The notes beneath the pieces are model-generated. The model was not told the origin of the DNA. It saw only the letters and a list, made by a program, of their open reading frames with translations, and ran no database searches. From positions 16,367-59,114 of the forward strand of contig NZ_LGSI01000012.1 of NCBI RefSeq assembly GCF_001698815.1: 42,748 bases of DNA, in the 5' to 3' direction. The stretch is from Pseudomonas syringae (lineage in GTDB: Bacteria; Pseudomonadota; Gammaproteobacteria; Pseudomonadales; Pseudomonadaceae). Below, one piece after another: positions 8,500 to 17,803 of the stretch (position 1 is its first letter; each line of letters opens with the position of its first letter). Position numbers and translations under genes: made by a program.

Positions 8500-10211
8500 T
8501 GGTGCATAACACTCCGGCGATTGTCATTCTCGGCAACGGTAGCCTCGCCACGGCACGGCGAATTCAGCAGGTTTACCTTGGCGCAGTGATTTACGGCCTC
8601 GTGGATCGGGTTCAGGGCGCAGACCGGACCTACAGCGAATTCGGCGCCACCTTGCGTCAGATTTATCAACAAGACACGCCGATCATTGCCCTGTGCGCGG
8701 CAGGAATTGTCATCCGCACCCTCGCGCCGCTGTTGCTGGAAAAAGGCGCTGAACCGGCTGTGCTGGCAGTCGCCGAAGACGGCAGCGCCGTCGTGCCACT
8801 GTTGGGCGGGCTGGGTGGCGTCAACGTCATGGCTCGGGAAATCGCCGCCGGTTTGGGTATTACGGCGGCCATTACCACCAGCGGCGAATTGCGCTTCGGC
8901 ACCTGCCTGCTCAATCCCCCGGCTGGTTATGCCTTGGGCGATCTGGAGCTGGGCAAGCGCTTCGTCTCTGATTTGCTCTCCGGCGAAAGCGTGCGCATCG
9001 AAGGTGCCGCGCCGTGGCTGGCCAAAGCTCAACTGCCCGAAGATGATCAGGCGCAGTTGGCGATTCACGTAGGCAGCGCCGAGCGCGCGCCTTCGGAACA
9101 TGAACTGCTGATATACCCGCGCAGCGTTGCCGTGGCCCTCAGTGCAACGCTGCCGGAGTTGGTCGCCAGCGTTCGCGCTGCGCTGCATGAGGCCGGAATC
9201 GCCGTGCAATCCCTGGCGTGCCTGCTGGCGCCCGCCACGCAAATGGCTGACCCGCTGCTGCATCAGGCCGCTGCCGAACTGGCGGTGCCCATCCGTTTCG
9301 TGGCGCCAGCCAGCGCGAGCGAAATGGCAGCGCAAGCCGTGCTGCAATTGTTGCCGCCCATCAGCATCAGCGAAGACCTGGCCATTGTCGTCGCCCCGCA
9401 GCCGCTGGATGTCGAGCAAATTGGTCGCGGGCGCGGCAGGCTGGCGGTCATCGGCCTCGGTCCCGGTGCTGCTGATTTGATGGTGCCTGCGGTCAAGGCC
9501 GAACTGGCCCGCGCCAATGACGTGCTCGGCTACGAAACCTACGTGCGCATGGCCGGGCCGTTCCGCACCGATCAAGTGTTGCACTGCACCGACAACCGCG
9601 AAGAAATGCAGCGCGCCCGACATGCCTTCGAACTGGCGGCGTCGGGGCGCAGCGTGGTGGTCGTGTCGTCGGGCGATCCCGGCGTGTTCGCCATGGCCTC
9701 GGCGGTGCTGGAAGCCTTGCACGAATCAAGCGACCCGCAATGGCATACGGTCGAACTGGAAATCCTGCCGGGGGTTTCCGCCTCGCTGGCGACCGCTGCG
9801 CAAGCGGGCGCGCCGTTGGGCCATGATTTCTGCGTGATGTCGCTGTCCGACAACCTCAAGCCGTGGGACGTCATCGAAAAGCGTCTGGACCTGGCCTCCC
9901 AAGCCGATCTCGCGTTGGCGTTCTACAACCCGATTTCCCGTTCGCGCCCTTGGCAATTGGGCCGCGCGCTGGAAGTCGTCCGCCAGCACCGCACGCCTGA
10001 AACGCCGGTAACCTTGGGTCGCGACATCGGCCGTCCGGGCCAGACTTTGCGCATCATCACCTTGGGCGAATTGACGCCGGAGCAGGTCGACATGCGCACC
10101 ATGGTATTGATCGGCTCTTCGACGACCTGTGTGTTTCCGCGTGCCGATGGCGGTACCTGGGTGTATACGCCGCGTTGGTATGGGGAAAAGCCGGGCGGCA
10201 GTCCCGATTAA
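8499..10211 (+). CDS. cobJ: Precorrin-3B C17-methyltransferase CobJ, with N-terminal CbiG-like region
   Basis: A 570-residue fusion. The N-terminal part (about 1-310) is CbiG/CobE-like, with ALCAAGIVIR and an internal GGLGGVN motif. The C-terminal part (about 315-565) is a CbiH/CobJ methylase, with LAVIGLGPGAADLM, SSGDPGVFAMA and NPISRSRPWQL. CobJ methylates C17 and drives ring contraction. I chose the ATG at 8499, which shares a base with the cobI stop; an in-frame GTG four codons earlier is less likely. It is the last gene of the cobG-H-I-J operon. CbiG-CobJ fusions are known in pseudomonads, so the length is not an anomaly. Confidence 0.93.
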   Translation: MVHNTPAIVILGNGSLATARRIQQVYLGAVIYGLVDRVQGADRTYSEFGATLRQIYQQDTPIIALCAAGIVIRTLAPLLLEKGAEPAVLAVAEDGSAVVPLLGGLGGVNVMAREIAAGLGITAAITTSGELRFGTCLLNPPAGYALGDLELGKRFVSDLLSGESVRIEGAAPWLAKAQLPEDDQAQLAIHVGSAERAPSEHELLIYPRSVAVALSATLPELVASVRAALHEAGIAVQSLACLLAPATQMADPLLHQAAAELAVPIRFVAPASASEMAAQAVLQLLPPISISEDLAIVVAPQPLDVEQIGRGRGRLAVIGLGPGAADLMVPAVKAELARANDVLGYETYVRMAGPFRTDQVLHCTDNREEMQRARHAFELAASGRSVVVVSSGDPGVFAMASAVLEALHESSDPQWHTVELEILPGVSASLATAAQAGAPLGHDFCVMSLSDNLKPWDVIEKRLDLASQADLALAFYNPISRSRPWQLGRALEVVRQHRTPETPVTLGRDIGRPGQTLRIITLGELTPEQVDMRTMVLIGSSTTCVFPRADGGTWVYTPRWYGEKPGGSPD

Positions 10212-10596
10212 CAGTTGATCTGACAGCGCTTGTCCATTCTCGGGTATAAGTGGCTCGAGAATGGACGAGGAGTTGTAAGAAATATCATATTCAACCTTCG
10301 GAAACGTCACCCACGTGTTGTGGAATTGCTGGACGCCTCCAGTAAGATTGCTGGATATAAATCCGCTGTTCTTTCCTGTTTGTCGGAAGGCCTTTAACTC
10401 CCCGAGTGAATGAAAACAATACAATTCAGTCGTTGCGGGCGGAAGTGGGTGTGGTGGCTTGCTGGTTGTATGTTCATTAGTGGGTAGTAACTTGAAATAG
10501 CTGGCCTTATGTGATGAGTTGATGCTGTCGCGGTTAGCGACTAGTTTTAAGGCGTGGCCAGTTGAGCCGCTAACTAAAAACTTATGCAAGGAACGC
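10212..10596. other. Intergenic region between cobJ and the paralogue cassette
   Basis: These 385 bases hold no convincing gene. Close to the cobJ stop there is a strong inverted repeat (10232-10266). The rest is of lower GC than cobJ and should contain the promoter of the downstream cassette. An open minus-strand frame across it is a continuation of a frame antisense to cobJ and has no coding support. Confidence 0.6.
10232..10266 (+). terminator. Strong hairpin after cobJ
   Basis: GTCCATTCTCG (10232-10242) and CGAGAATGGAC (10256-10266) form a perfect 11-base stem, which can extend inward with wobble pairs. It begins 20 bases after the cobJ stop, so it probably ends or protects the cob transcript. 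There is no T-tract after it, so a factor-independent terminator is not certain. Confidence 0.5.
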
Positions 10597-11397
10597 ATGA
10601 TGAATCTTAACGAACAACTGTCTTTTCCTACGGCTGAAGAGTGTGATGCTTATTTCAGTGGCTTACCGCTCATCGAGCGTGCACATCGCAAGTCCGCTCC
10701 GCAGGCACTGATGGCTGCCGATGTCACTGAAAGCGGGATTGACACTGGCAACGATGCAGAAGTTAGTAAAAGTGCCCCTGCAGTCATTGCTTTTGCTGAT
10801 GGCGTGAGCGCGCAAAATCGTGAAGCCGTTATGCTTGGGGTCGAATTCGCGGAGGCGGTTGCCAGCCAAAATGTAGACATTAGTAAAGACGTGGTTGAAT
10901 GGACGAAACAGTATGCAGGTGCGCTCAAACACGCCGGATGGCTCTTGGTTGCGGATCGGTCCGATAAATACACTTCGTCGAACGTGAACGTAACCATGGA
11001 TTCAGTGGTTCTGGAGTTGATCAGCGCTGTAGCCGGGCCTAACGCGCAAGTCGTTATCCAGCTGGTGACCACTGTGTTGGACAAACTGCAAAAAAATAAA
11101 CCAGCGATGGAGCTGTTTGACCGTAATCGTAAAAAAGGCACCAGCTCGACATTTCGTATCATGCCTTGCCTGGAGTCTGCTCAAGGTATTCCGGTCACCT
11201 ATTTATTGGCCATCCATTGTGAGTCTTCCACTGATTCAGGCGGAGCGCTTTTCTGGAAATGGTCGGTGTCCAAGTTGAAGCTGGAATATATCGCTAAAGG
11301 CGTAAATTTCAGCCAGGGCACTTATGAGCGTAATAAACAACGTGTCCTGGATTATCTTGATGGCAATGCTGAAGATTTTTTTGCTGGCCTGAAATAA
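10597..11397 (+). CDS. Protein of unknown function, first member of a three-paralogue cassette
   Basis: About 266 residues, soluble, with no signal peptide or membrane segment. I do not recognise the family. The ribosome site AAGGA (10588-10592) serves ATGATG at 10597/10600, and the second ATG has the better spacing. After a 70-residue N-terminal region it shows a pattern shared with the next two proteins: an amphipathic helix with FAEAVAS, then EWTKQYAGALKHAGW, then a helical hydrophobic stretch (VVLELISAVAG), the block TFRIMPC, and a C-terminal YERNKQRVLDYL helix. The three genes are therefore probably old tandem duplicates. A GC-imperfect hairpin (11412-11431) separates it from the second gene. 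No function is assigned. Confidence 0.7.
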   Translation: MMNLNEQLSFPTAEECDAYFSGLPLIERAHRKSAPQALMAADVTESGIDTGNDAEVSKSAPAVIAFADGVSAQNREAVMLGVEFAEAVASQNVDISKDVVEWTKQYAGALKHAGWLLVADRSDKYTSSNVNVTMDSVVLELISAVAGPNAQVVIQLVTTVLDKLQKNKPAMELFDRNRKKGTSSTFRIMPCLESAQGIPVTYLLAIHCESSTDSGGALFWKWSVSKLKLEYIAKGVNFSQGTYERNKQRVLDYLDGNAEDFFAGLK

Positions 11398-11411
11398 CGA
11401 CATAAATGCAT

Positions 11412-11431
11412 GGGCCACCCAAGGGTGGTCC
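11412..11431 (+). terminator. Hairpin between the first two cassette genes
   Basis: GGGCCACCC (11412-11420) and GGGTGGTCC (11423-11431) pair with one G-T wobble and a 2-base centre as written; in RNA the innermost pairs would open to form the loop. It lies 14 bases after the first cassette gene and may attenuate transcription into the second. No clear T-tract follows. Confidence 0.4.
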
Positions 11432-11464
11432 GTACATTTCATTCGCTTGCTTTGGAATCTAATT

Positions 11465-12169
11465 ATGGTCGTTATTAATACGAAGAAGCTGGTTGTGGGG
11501 AGTTTGCTCTCCAGCGATGCCGGGATTCCCCCGCCAGTGATGAAGGATGTTCTAGATTCGTTATTGTTTTTCCAGCTTTATGCCGACACCAAAGTCTCTC
11601 GATTCGATCCGTCAGCCGCCTGGTTTGAATATTTTGACCAAGCCGTCTTGAAGTTGAAGTGGACGACTTCTGATTATGAAGGTGATGTGGGCCCACCGCA
11701 GAGTGACCTCTGTATTAGTATTAGCGTGTTAGTCGAAAAAGTTTTGTCGAAGTATCTGGCAAGCAAGCAGGTCGAAGAAGTCAAAGAAATGATGACCTGC
11801 ATCGGCAGTCTTGCTGAGGACAATCAGGCATCGCTGTTGTTTCGTCAGCAAACAGTGAAAGCTTCGGCAGAGGTTCCGGGCCGTACAGATGTTTTCCTTC
11901 AGATAGATCTTCTGGACCCGGGTCTTCGGCTGTCCTCATTGTTCGTGATATTTGGTACTACAAGCGAGGTCGGGCATGACCTATGGCACCAGACATTTCC
12001 TGAGGCCTCGCTTGTCGATGACGTTCAGGTGCGTTTCCGCCAGCGTGAATGGAATCACGCAGACAATAAGCACCTTGTTGGAAAAATCCAGGCATTTCTG
12101 GCAGACAAAAGGGAAGGAATGATACTGCCGATATCCTGTGAGGCTTCGGAGGAGGCTTCAGATGACTGA
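11465..12169 (+). CDS. Protein of unknown function, second member of the paralogue cassette
   Basis: 234 residues from the ATG at 11465; a TTG 18 bases earlier is an alternative start. It is soluble with no export signal. It aligns by position with its neighbours: MKDVLDSLLFFQLYAD matches the first helix, AWFEYFDQAVLKLKW matches the W-x2-Y...GW block, and LVGKIQAFL matches the C-terminal helix. The PC pair of the FxV/IxPC block is replaced (DVFLQIDLL). Its last 8 bases overlap the third gene, so translation is coupled. I do not recognise the family. The neighbours on either side of the cassette are core genes, which suggests a horizontally gained unit. Confidence 0.68.
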   Translation: MVVINTKKLVVGSLLSSDAGIPPPVMKDVLDSLLFFQLYADTKVSRFDPSAAWFEYFDQAVLKLKWTTSDYEGDVGPPQSDLCISISVLVEKVLSKYLASKQVEEVKEMMTCIGSLAEDNQASLLFRQQTVKASAEVPGRTDVFLQIDLLDPGLRLSSLFVIFGTTSEVGHDLWHQTFPEASLVDDVQVRFRQREWNHADNKHLVGKIQAFLADKREGMILPISCEASEEASDD

Positions 12170-12827
12170 TAGTCAATCCAATATCCTGTTGTCAGGTCAG
12201 AGCCTGGTTTCGTTTTCGTCCGGGATGTCTGAGCAGGAACGTGTCGATATCCTCGACTGCCTGAACTACTCGGAAATCAGGGCCGACCGCAAGAGTGACC
12301 GTCGACAAGCCTGGCGCAGGTGGATCAATTACTATCAGGCCGGGTTATTCAACAACGGTTTCGAACTGAGCGGTGCGCTGGCCTATAACGTCGTTGCAAT
12401 AACAGAGCGTCGTGAGCTGCTTGATGTTGCTCGTACTGCGATTCAGGCATCAGGTAACAAGGAATTATCTGACCTTGCCCATGCCGCGTTGAACACCCTT
12501 CTGCAAAGCCAACAGGTTCAGACCTTTTTTGAGGACTCGTTCAGCGTCGGTCAAAGCGAAAGTTTTCAAGTTGTCCCCTGCCACAAGGATGTGACAGGGA
12601 CCATTGATGTCATGGTGTGTGGCATGCAGATGCAGACAGCGGTAACGGACGGCTCCTGGTTGCAACGCCCTGAGTCCCTCATGACGGTAAGAATGGACGG
12701 CGGCGCTTACCGTTATTCCGCTCAAGCCTACGAACCCTACCGCGCCAAGGTGACCAAGGGGCTGGAAAGGTACTCCAGGATTTATTTCGAGAGCCTGTCA
12801 CAGACCAACCAATCAAGGGGTGGGTAA
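12162..12827 (+). CDS. Protein of unknown function, third member of the paralogue cassette
   Basis: 221 residues from the ATG at 12162, with a good GGAGG ribosome site inside the end of the previous gene. Shared landmarks are DILDCLNYSEIRAD, AWRRWINYYQAGLFNNGF, SFQVVPC and YRAKVTKGLERY, in the same order and at similar spacing as in the first two proteins. The SFQVVPC block is closest to STFRIMPC of the first gene. There is no signal peptide, membrane segment or catalytic motif that I recognise. It converges on marC, with only 22 bases between the stop codons. Confidence 0.7.
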   Translation: MTDSQSNILLSGQSLVSFSSGMSEQERVDILDCLNYSEIRADRKSDRRQAWRRWINYYQAGLFNNGFELSGALAYNVVAITERRELLDVARTAIQASGNKELSDLAHAALNTLLQSQQVQTFFEDSFSVGQSESFQVVPCHKDVTGTIDVMVCGMQMQTAVTDGSWLQRPESLMTVRMDGGAYRYSAQAYEPYRAKVTKGLERYSRIYFESLSQTNQSRGG

Positions 12828-12849
12828 CCCAAATCAGGGGCCTCGATCT

Positions 12850-13446
12850 TCACGGCACCAGATAACCCCGAACACCGGTAAAGATAATCTGCGCGGCCAA
12901 CGCGCAGACGAACAACCCCATGAGGCGGCTGACAATCTGCAAACCCTGGTCGCCCAATACCCGTTCGATGTGGTTGGACAGGTAAAGCACCACGCCAACG
13001 GTCAGGCTGGCCAGGGCGATGCTGAGGATCGCAGTGAGTTTGTCGTCCCAATGGGGCTGGCTCACGCCCATGACCAGCAGTGCGCCGATGGTGCCGGGGC
13101 CGACGGTCAGCGGGATGGTCAGCGGCACGATGGTCATGTCCTGCTGCACATTGTCGGTCTGCACCGCCGACTTGCCTTGGGCCATGCCCAGCGCGGAGAT
13201 AAACAGCACGCTGCCGGCGCCGATGCGGAAAGCGTCGACGGTGATGCCGAACACACTGAAGATCACCCGCCCGAACAAATACAGCAGCACGCTGGAAACC
13301 AGCGTCGCCAGGGCCACTTTCCAGGCCAGCCGCCGTTGCTCCTTGCGTGAATGACCGCGGGTCAGGCTGATGAAGCAGGACAGGACGAAGAACGGGCTAT
13401 AAAGCACCAGCATCTTCAGGTAAACGCTGAACAACACGTGGAGCAT
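12850..13446 (-). CDS. MarC/UPF0056 family integral membrane protein
   Basis: 198 residues with about six membrane segments, typical of the MarC (NAAT) family in length and sequence. Hallmarks include FFVLSCFISLT near the N-terminus and PLTIPLTVGPGTIG in the middle. The transport role of this family is not settled, and the old link to multiple antibiotic resistance in E. coli was not upheld. It lies 74 bases downstream of retS on the same strand and could be partly co-transcribed, though a short hairpin lies between them. Confidence 0.9.
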   Translation of the reverse strand: MLHVLFSVYLKMLVLYSPFFVLSCFISLTRGHSRKEQRRLAWKVALATLVSSVLLYLFGRVIFSVFGITVDAFRIGAGSVLFISALGMAQGKSAVQTDNVQQDMTIVPLTIPLTVGPGTIGALLVMGVSQPHWDDKLTAILSIALASLTVGVVLYLSNHIERVLGDQGLQIVSRLMGLFVCALAAQIIFTGVRGYLVP

Positions 13447-13490
13447 GGCTTGGGCTCGCGGCAGCAGAATAAGGACGAGGGGAGTCTATC

Positions 13491-13508
13491 AGGCAGCAAG
13501 CGCTGCCT
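13491..13508 (-). terminator. Hairpin between retS and marC
   Basis: AGGCAGC and GCTGCCT form a perfect 7-base stem around AAGC, 12 bases past the retS stop. There is no T-tract, so it may be only a partial terminator or a processing site. Confidence 0.35.
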
Positions 13509-13520
13509 TGCTGTGGATTG

Positions 13521-16310
13521 TCAGTTTTGCTGATAAAGGTCGCTGTCGGAGGTCAGTGCATGAGTCTTGGCACGCTGGGCAACCCAGAACTCCACCAGTT
13601 CACGCAGCTGGGACAGCTCGACGGGTTTGGCCATGTGGCCGTCCATGCCAGCCTGACGCGCGCGATCCTTGTGTTCGGTCAGGATGTGCGCGGTCAGTGC
13701 GACTACCGGGGTGCGTACACGCTGATTGCCGACCTCCCAAGCGCGCAGCTGTTCAGTGGCAGAGAAACCATCGAGGATCGGCATTTCGCAGTCCATCAGG
13801 ACCAGATCGTAACGCTGGGCTTTCATTGCCCGCAGTGCTTCTTCGCCGTTGCTGGCCGTATCGGGATGCAGATTGAGCTTGCCGAGCATGCCGCGAATGA
13901 CCTTGGTTGAAATACTGTTGTCTTCAGCCACCAGAATGCGGAAGTCACTGGGCACGTTGATCGGAGTGTTGAGTACCGGCGTAATGGTCTGCGGGCTTGC
14001 ACCTTTATTGCGCTGGGTGAGTTCATCCGCCAGCGTTGTCTTCAAGGTGTAGCCGGCCACGGGTTTGGCAAGGATGCGCTTGACCCCGGCGTTGCGCGCG
14101 ATGATCTTGCTCGGCGCGTTGCTGATGCCGGTGAGCATGATCAGCAGGATGTCGTGGTTCAGGCTTGGGTCTTCCTTGATCTTGGCCGCCAGCTGCATAC
14201 CGGTCATGCCGGGCATGTTCTGGTCGAGCAGGACCACATCGAAATAATCGCGCAAGTGCGCCTTGGTGCGCAGCAGCGCCAGCGCTTCCTTGCCCGAGGG
14301 TACCGCACTAACGTTCAAGCCCCAGGCGGTGCATTGCTGGACCAACACTTTGCGGCAGGTGTCGTTGTCGTCAACCACGAGCACGCGCGCACCTTTGAGC
14401 GGGCTGTCCATGTCCAGCGGCGGCTGCTCCAGACGATCAGCGTCCAGTGGCAGGCTCAGCCATAACGTGCTGCCCTGGCTGCTACCGGTCTGGATGCCGA
14501 ACTCGCCGTCCATCAGCAGGATCAACTGTCGGGCAATGACCAATCCCAGGTGACCGCCAAGCTTGCTCGCGGCCAGGAAATTCTTGCTGTGCAGTTCCGC
14601 ATGCAGCAGGGCGTCGCGCTCACTAGGCGCCAGTGGTTCGCCGCTGTCCTGTACGGCAATACGCAGGCGTGGTTTACCAGCGCGTGAGTCGAGGGCGACC
14701 ACCACGAGGATTTCGCCTTCGTCGGTTTTCTTCAGGGCGTTTTCCAGCAGGCTCAATACGGTCTGACGCAAGCGGGTCGGGTCACCACTGATCACCCTGG
14801 GCACTTGCGGCTGGATCAGGCTGATCAGTTCGACGTTCTGCTGTTCGGCCTTGGCCCTGAAGATATTCATGCAATCTTCGATCAGTGCACTGAGGTCGAA
14901 TTGCACGTCGTCCAGCTCGATCTGGCCGGATTCCAGCTTGGTAATGTCCAGAATCTCGTTGATCAGCGTGAGGAGTTCGTTACCAGCGCTGTGCACGGTC
15001 TGCACGTAATCGCGTTGCTTGACCGACAGTGGCGTGCCCAGCAGCAATTCGGTCATGCCCAGCACGCCGTTCATGGGGGTGCGGATTTCGTGACTGATCT
15101 TGGCCAGGAATTCCGCCTTGGCGTTTATTTCCGCGGTGCTGGCGGCTTGATCACGGCTGATGCTGAAGTTGTCTTCGGTGATGCTGCGATGCCGCTCGCT
15201 GAGTGCGATGCTCATGAGCAAGCCGCTCACGCAAAACACGCCGAGCAACGTGAAAATCAGCCATTGCGGGGAAATCATCGTCAGCCACAGCAACGCGGGC
15301 AGAATGATCAGGCAGCCAATATTGAACGTGATTATTGAAACCACGAACAGCCGCGCTGGCCAGTAGCCTTTCTGCCAGTGATACGCCGAGACAAACAGGA
15401 TGCTCAGGGTCGCCAGACTGACTAGCCCGAAGGTCAGCAGGTTAAGCGGCAAGGTGTCGACGAACAGAATCAGCAAACCCCCCAGCGCAATGACCAGCAG
15501 GCTGCCCAGCAACCAGCGGTCCAGCTTCACGACCTTGCGATGGTGGAAGAAACAATAGGCGTACATCAGCCCGGTAATGGCCGCGAGCAACAGGGTAAGG
15601 TGCGCGCTGGGTGTCTGGGGGATATGCCAGGTATTGAGCCAAGGCGTCAGCAGGTTGAGCAGCAGAATCGCACTCAACGCCAGCAGCGCCTCGCAGGCTG
15701 CCAGCCAGAGATTGCTGGGGGATCGTGTGTGGCCGTAGCGGGTCAGATTTTGCAGGATCAGCATTGCCAGCGAACCGAACAAAAGCCCGAATAGAAAGGG
15801 TTCACGTTCATCGGCAGCACTTTCGATTGCGGGTTGCAGCGTGATGTTGGGGCGCAGTTGCTGAGTCGAAACCAGACGCAAGTAGAGATCAAGGGGCACG
15901 TCACTCTGAGGTAACGGCAACATGAAGTCTCGGGAATGCAGCAGTTGGTCTTGGCGCGGAACCTCATTGCCGGTGCGCGAATGGTCGACCATCTGCTCGC
16001 CGTCCAGGACATACATGTCCAGGCTGGCCAGATCCGGTGCGAAGATACGCAGCAGTTGTTCGTGCTTGTTGGGTTGCAAACGATAGTGCAGCCATAGCGC
16101 ACTGTTTCGATCCGCTGCGGTGATATGCGACAGATCGATGGGGCTGAATGCGTTTTCGAAGCGTGCCGAGCGGATATCGCTCAGTTGCAGATCCGCCTGG
16201 CTGTCGAGCAAGGTTGACCAGCCCGCACTCTGCTCCGCTTGCGCAGTCAGCATGAAGAGCAGGGTCAGCACCCCGACGGTTAATCTTTTGGCAATCCTGA
16301 GCCAGCGCAC
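13521..16310 (-). CDS. retS: Hybrid sensor kinase RetS
   Basis: 929 residues from a GTG at 16310. This start gives an AGGGA ribosome site at good spacing and a clean signal peptide ending TAQA. The ATG at 16391 would put a terminator-like hairpin at the start codon and add an unlikely tail. Domains in order: periplasmic 7TMR-DISMED2 (about 29-160), seven-helix membrane module (about 172-368), histidine kinase with SHEIRTPMN (H407), and two receivers (phospho-acceptor D696 and D840). The ATP G1 box is degenerate (DSGEPL, not DTGIG), although the N-box asparagine (N524) is kept. In P. aeruginosa RetS binds and antagonises GacS, lowering the Gac/Rsm output that favours biofilm and T6SS. The identity rests on this architecture and on the purD-purH-fis synteny. 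Confidence 0.88.
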   Translation of the reverse strand: MRWLRIAKRLTVGVLTLLFMLTAQAEQSAGWSTLLDSQADLQLSDIRSARFENAFSPIDLSHITAADRNSALWLHYRLQPNKHEQLLRIFAPDLASLDMYVLDGEQMVDHSRTGNEVPRQDQLLHSRDFMLPLPQSDVPLDLYLRLVSTQQLRPNITLQPAIESAADEREPFLFGLLFGSLAMLILQNLTRYGHTRSPSNLWLAACEALLALSAILLLNLLTPWLNTWHIPQTPSAHLTLLLAAITGLMYAYCFFHHRKVVKLDRWLLGSLLVIALGGLLILFVDTLPLNLLTFGLVSLATLSILFVSAYHWQKGYWPARLFVVSIITFNIGCLIILPALLWLTMISPQWLIFTLLGVFCVSGLLMSIALSERHRSITEDNFSISRDQAASTAEINAKAEFLAKISHEIRTPMNGVLGMTELLLGTPLSVKQRDYVQTVHSAGNELLTLINEILDITKLESGQIELDDVQFDLSALIEDCMNIFRAKAEQQNVELISLIQPQVPRVISGDPTRLRQTVLSLLENALKKTDEGEILVVVALDSRAGKPRLRIAVQDSGEPLAPSERDALLHAELHSKNFLAASKLGGHLGLVIARQLILLMDGEFGIQTGSSQGSTLWLSLPLDADRLEQPPLDMDSPLKGARVLVVDDNDTCRKVLVQQCTAWGLNVSAVPSGKEALALLRTKAHLRDYFDVVLLDQNMPGMTGMQLAAKIKEDPSLNHDILLIMLTGISNAPSKIIARNAGVKRILAKPVAGYTLKTTLADELTQRNKGASPQTITPVLNTPINVPSDFRILVAEDNSISTKVIRGMLGKLNLHPDTASNGEEALRAMKAQRYDLVLMDCEMPILDGFSATEQLRAWEVGNQRVRTPVVALTAHILTEHKDRARQAGMDGHMAKPVELSQLRELVEFWVAQRAKTHALTSDSDLYQQN

Positions 16311-16392
16311 GGCGAAATCCCTTCGTAGATGAATGCCTGATAACCCTGCGCGGTGCTGAAATAACCAGAAAAATTCGAACAATCGGACCAAT

Positions 16393-16422
16393 TGCGGGGC
16401 GAGTCATCTGTCTCGCCCCGCA
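16393..16422 (-). terminator. Terminator hairpin after purD
   Basis: TGCGGGGCGAG (16393-16403) and CTCGCCCCGCA (16412-16422) form a perfect 11-base GC-rich stem with an 8-base loop. It lies between the purD stop and the retS start on the minus strand. A short T-rich run appears further on (about 16370-16375). This is a likely purD terminator, leaving retS to its own promoter. Confidence 0.65.
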
Positions 16423-16454
16423 GGATTGCGCCCGGCTCTGGTTGCCTGACGGCC

Positions 16455-17750
16455 TTATTCCTGCTCTTCACCGCGCTCGCGTGCAATGGCGCGATAGCCA
16501 ATGTCACTGCGATAGAAACAACCTTCCCAATCAATCTTTGCTGCCAGCGCATACGCCTGTTGTTGCGCATCGCCCACGCTGTCACCCATGGCTGTCGCAC
16601 ACAGAACGCGGCCGCCACTGGTCACCACTTGACCATCCTGTAACGCGGTGCCGGCATGAAACACCTTACCCGACAGTTGCGCTGCGTCGTCCAGACCCTT
16701 GATCGCTGCGCCCTTCGCGTAATCGCCAGGGTAACCGCCAGCGGCCAGAACAATGCCCAGGCTTGGGCGAGGGTCCCATTGCGCTTCGACTTTATCCAGT
16801 GCCTGCGCCAATGCCGCCTCGACCAGCAACACGAGGCTGGACTGCAAGCGCAGCATCACGGGTTGGGTTTCCGGATCGCCAAAGCGGCAGTTGAACTCGA
16901 TAACCTTCGGATTACCAGCTTTGTCGATCATCAAACCAGCATAGAGGAAGCCGGTATAAATATTACCTTCGTCAGCCATGCCTCGGACGGTCGGCCATAT
17001 GACCAGATCCATCACACGCTGATGCACCTCGGCGGTTACCACCGGGGCTGGGGAATAAGCACCCATGCCGCCAGTATTCGGGCCGCTGTCGCCGTCGCCG
17101 ACGCGCTTGTGATCCTGGCTGGTGGCCATCGGCAGGACATTCTTGCCGTCGACCATGACAATGAAACTGGCTTCTTCGCCATCGAGAAACTCCTCGATGA
17201 CCACACGCGAACCCGCTTCACCAAAGGCGTTGCCGGCCAGCATGTCACGTACCGCGTCTTCAGCTTCGACCAGGGTCATGGCGACGATAACGCCTTTGCC
17301 CGCAGCCAGGCCGTCGGCCTTGATGACGATTGGCGCGCCCTTTTCACGAAGGTAAGCCAGGGCGGGCTCGATTTCAGTGAAGTTCTGATAATCGGCAGTC
17401 GGGATCTTGTGGCGAGCCAGGAAATCCTTGGTGAATGCTTTGGAGCCTTCCAGCTGGGCAGCGCCAGCGGTAGGGCCGAAGCAATCCAGGCCACGGCTGC
17501 GGAACAGATCGACAACACCTGCGACCAGCGGCACTTCCGGGCCAACGATGGTCAGCGAAACATTCTTTTCTGCGAAGTCTGCCAGTTGTTCAAGGGCGAG
17601 CACGTCGATGGCGACGTTTTCGCACTTGGCTTCGATGGCGGTGCCGGCATTGCCAGGGGCAACGAAAACCTTCACGACGCGTGGGTCCTGGGCAACTTTC
17701 CAGGCCAAAGCGTGTTCACGTCCGCCGCTGCCGATGATCAAAACATTCAT
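16455..17750 (-). CDS. purD: Phosphoribosylamine-glycine ligase PurD
   Basis: A 431-residue ATP-grasp enzyme that joins phosphoribosylamine and glycine to make GAR in purine synthesis. The N-terminus has the family start MNVLIIGSGGREHALAW, and ATP-grasp motifs follow (VIKADGLAAGKGV, EEFLDGEEASF, GFLYAGLM, EFNCRFGDPETQ). The ATG at 17750 has a GAGG site 8 bases upstream and gives the usual length. It lies downstream of purH across a REP repeat. Confidence 0.96.
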   Translation of the reverse strand: MNVLIIGSGGREHALAWKVAQDPRVVKVFVAPGNAGTAIEAKCENVAIDVLALEQLADFAEKNVSLTIVGPEVPLVAGVVDLFRSRGLDCFGPTAGAAQLEGSKAFTKDFLARHKIPTADYQNFTEIEPALAYLREKGAPIVIKADGLAAGKGVIVAMTLVEAEDAVRDMLAGNAFGEAGSRVVIEEFLDGEEASFIVMVDGKNVLPMATSQDHKRVGDGDSGPNTGGMGAYSPAPVVTAEVHQRVMDLVIWPTVRGMADEGNIYTGFLYAGLMIDKAGNPKVIEFNCRFGDPETQPVMLRLQSSLVLLVEAALAQALDKVEAQWDPRPSLGIVLAAGGYPGDYAKGAAIKGLDDAAQLSGKVFHAGTALQDGQVVTSGGRVLCATAMGDSVGDAQQQAYALAAKIDWEGCFYRSDIGYRAIARERGEEQE

Positions 17751-17803
17751 TTCAAAAACCTCGATGACGCTAATTCTGTAGAGGGGAGCTGCCAACCGGT
17801 TCC

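Noticed and set aside
9726..10598. Minus-strand frame across the end of cobJ and the following spacer
   Set aside because: Most of it is antisense to cobJ, and the part outside has no coding character.
16311..16391. Longer RetS N-terminus starting at the ATG at 16391
   Set aside because: That start lies next to the purD terminator hairpin and would put 27 unlikely residues before a clean signal peptide; the GTG at 16310 has a better ribosome site.
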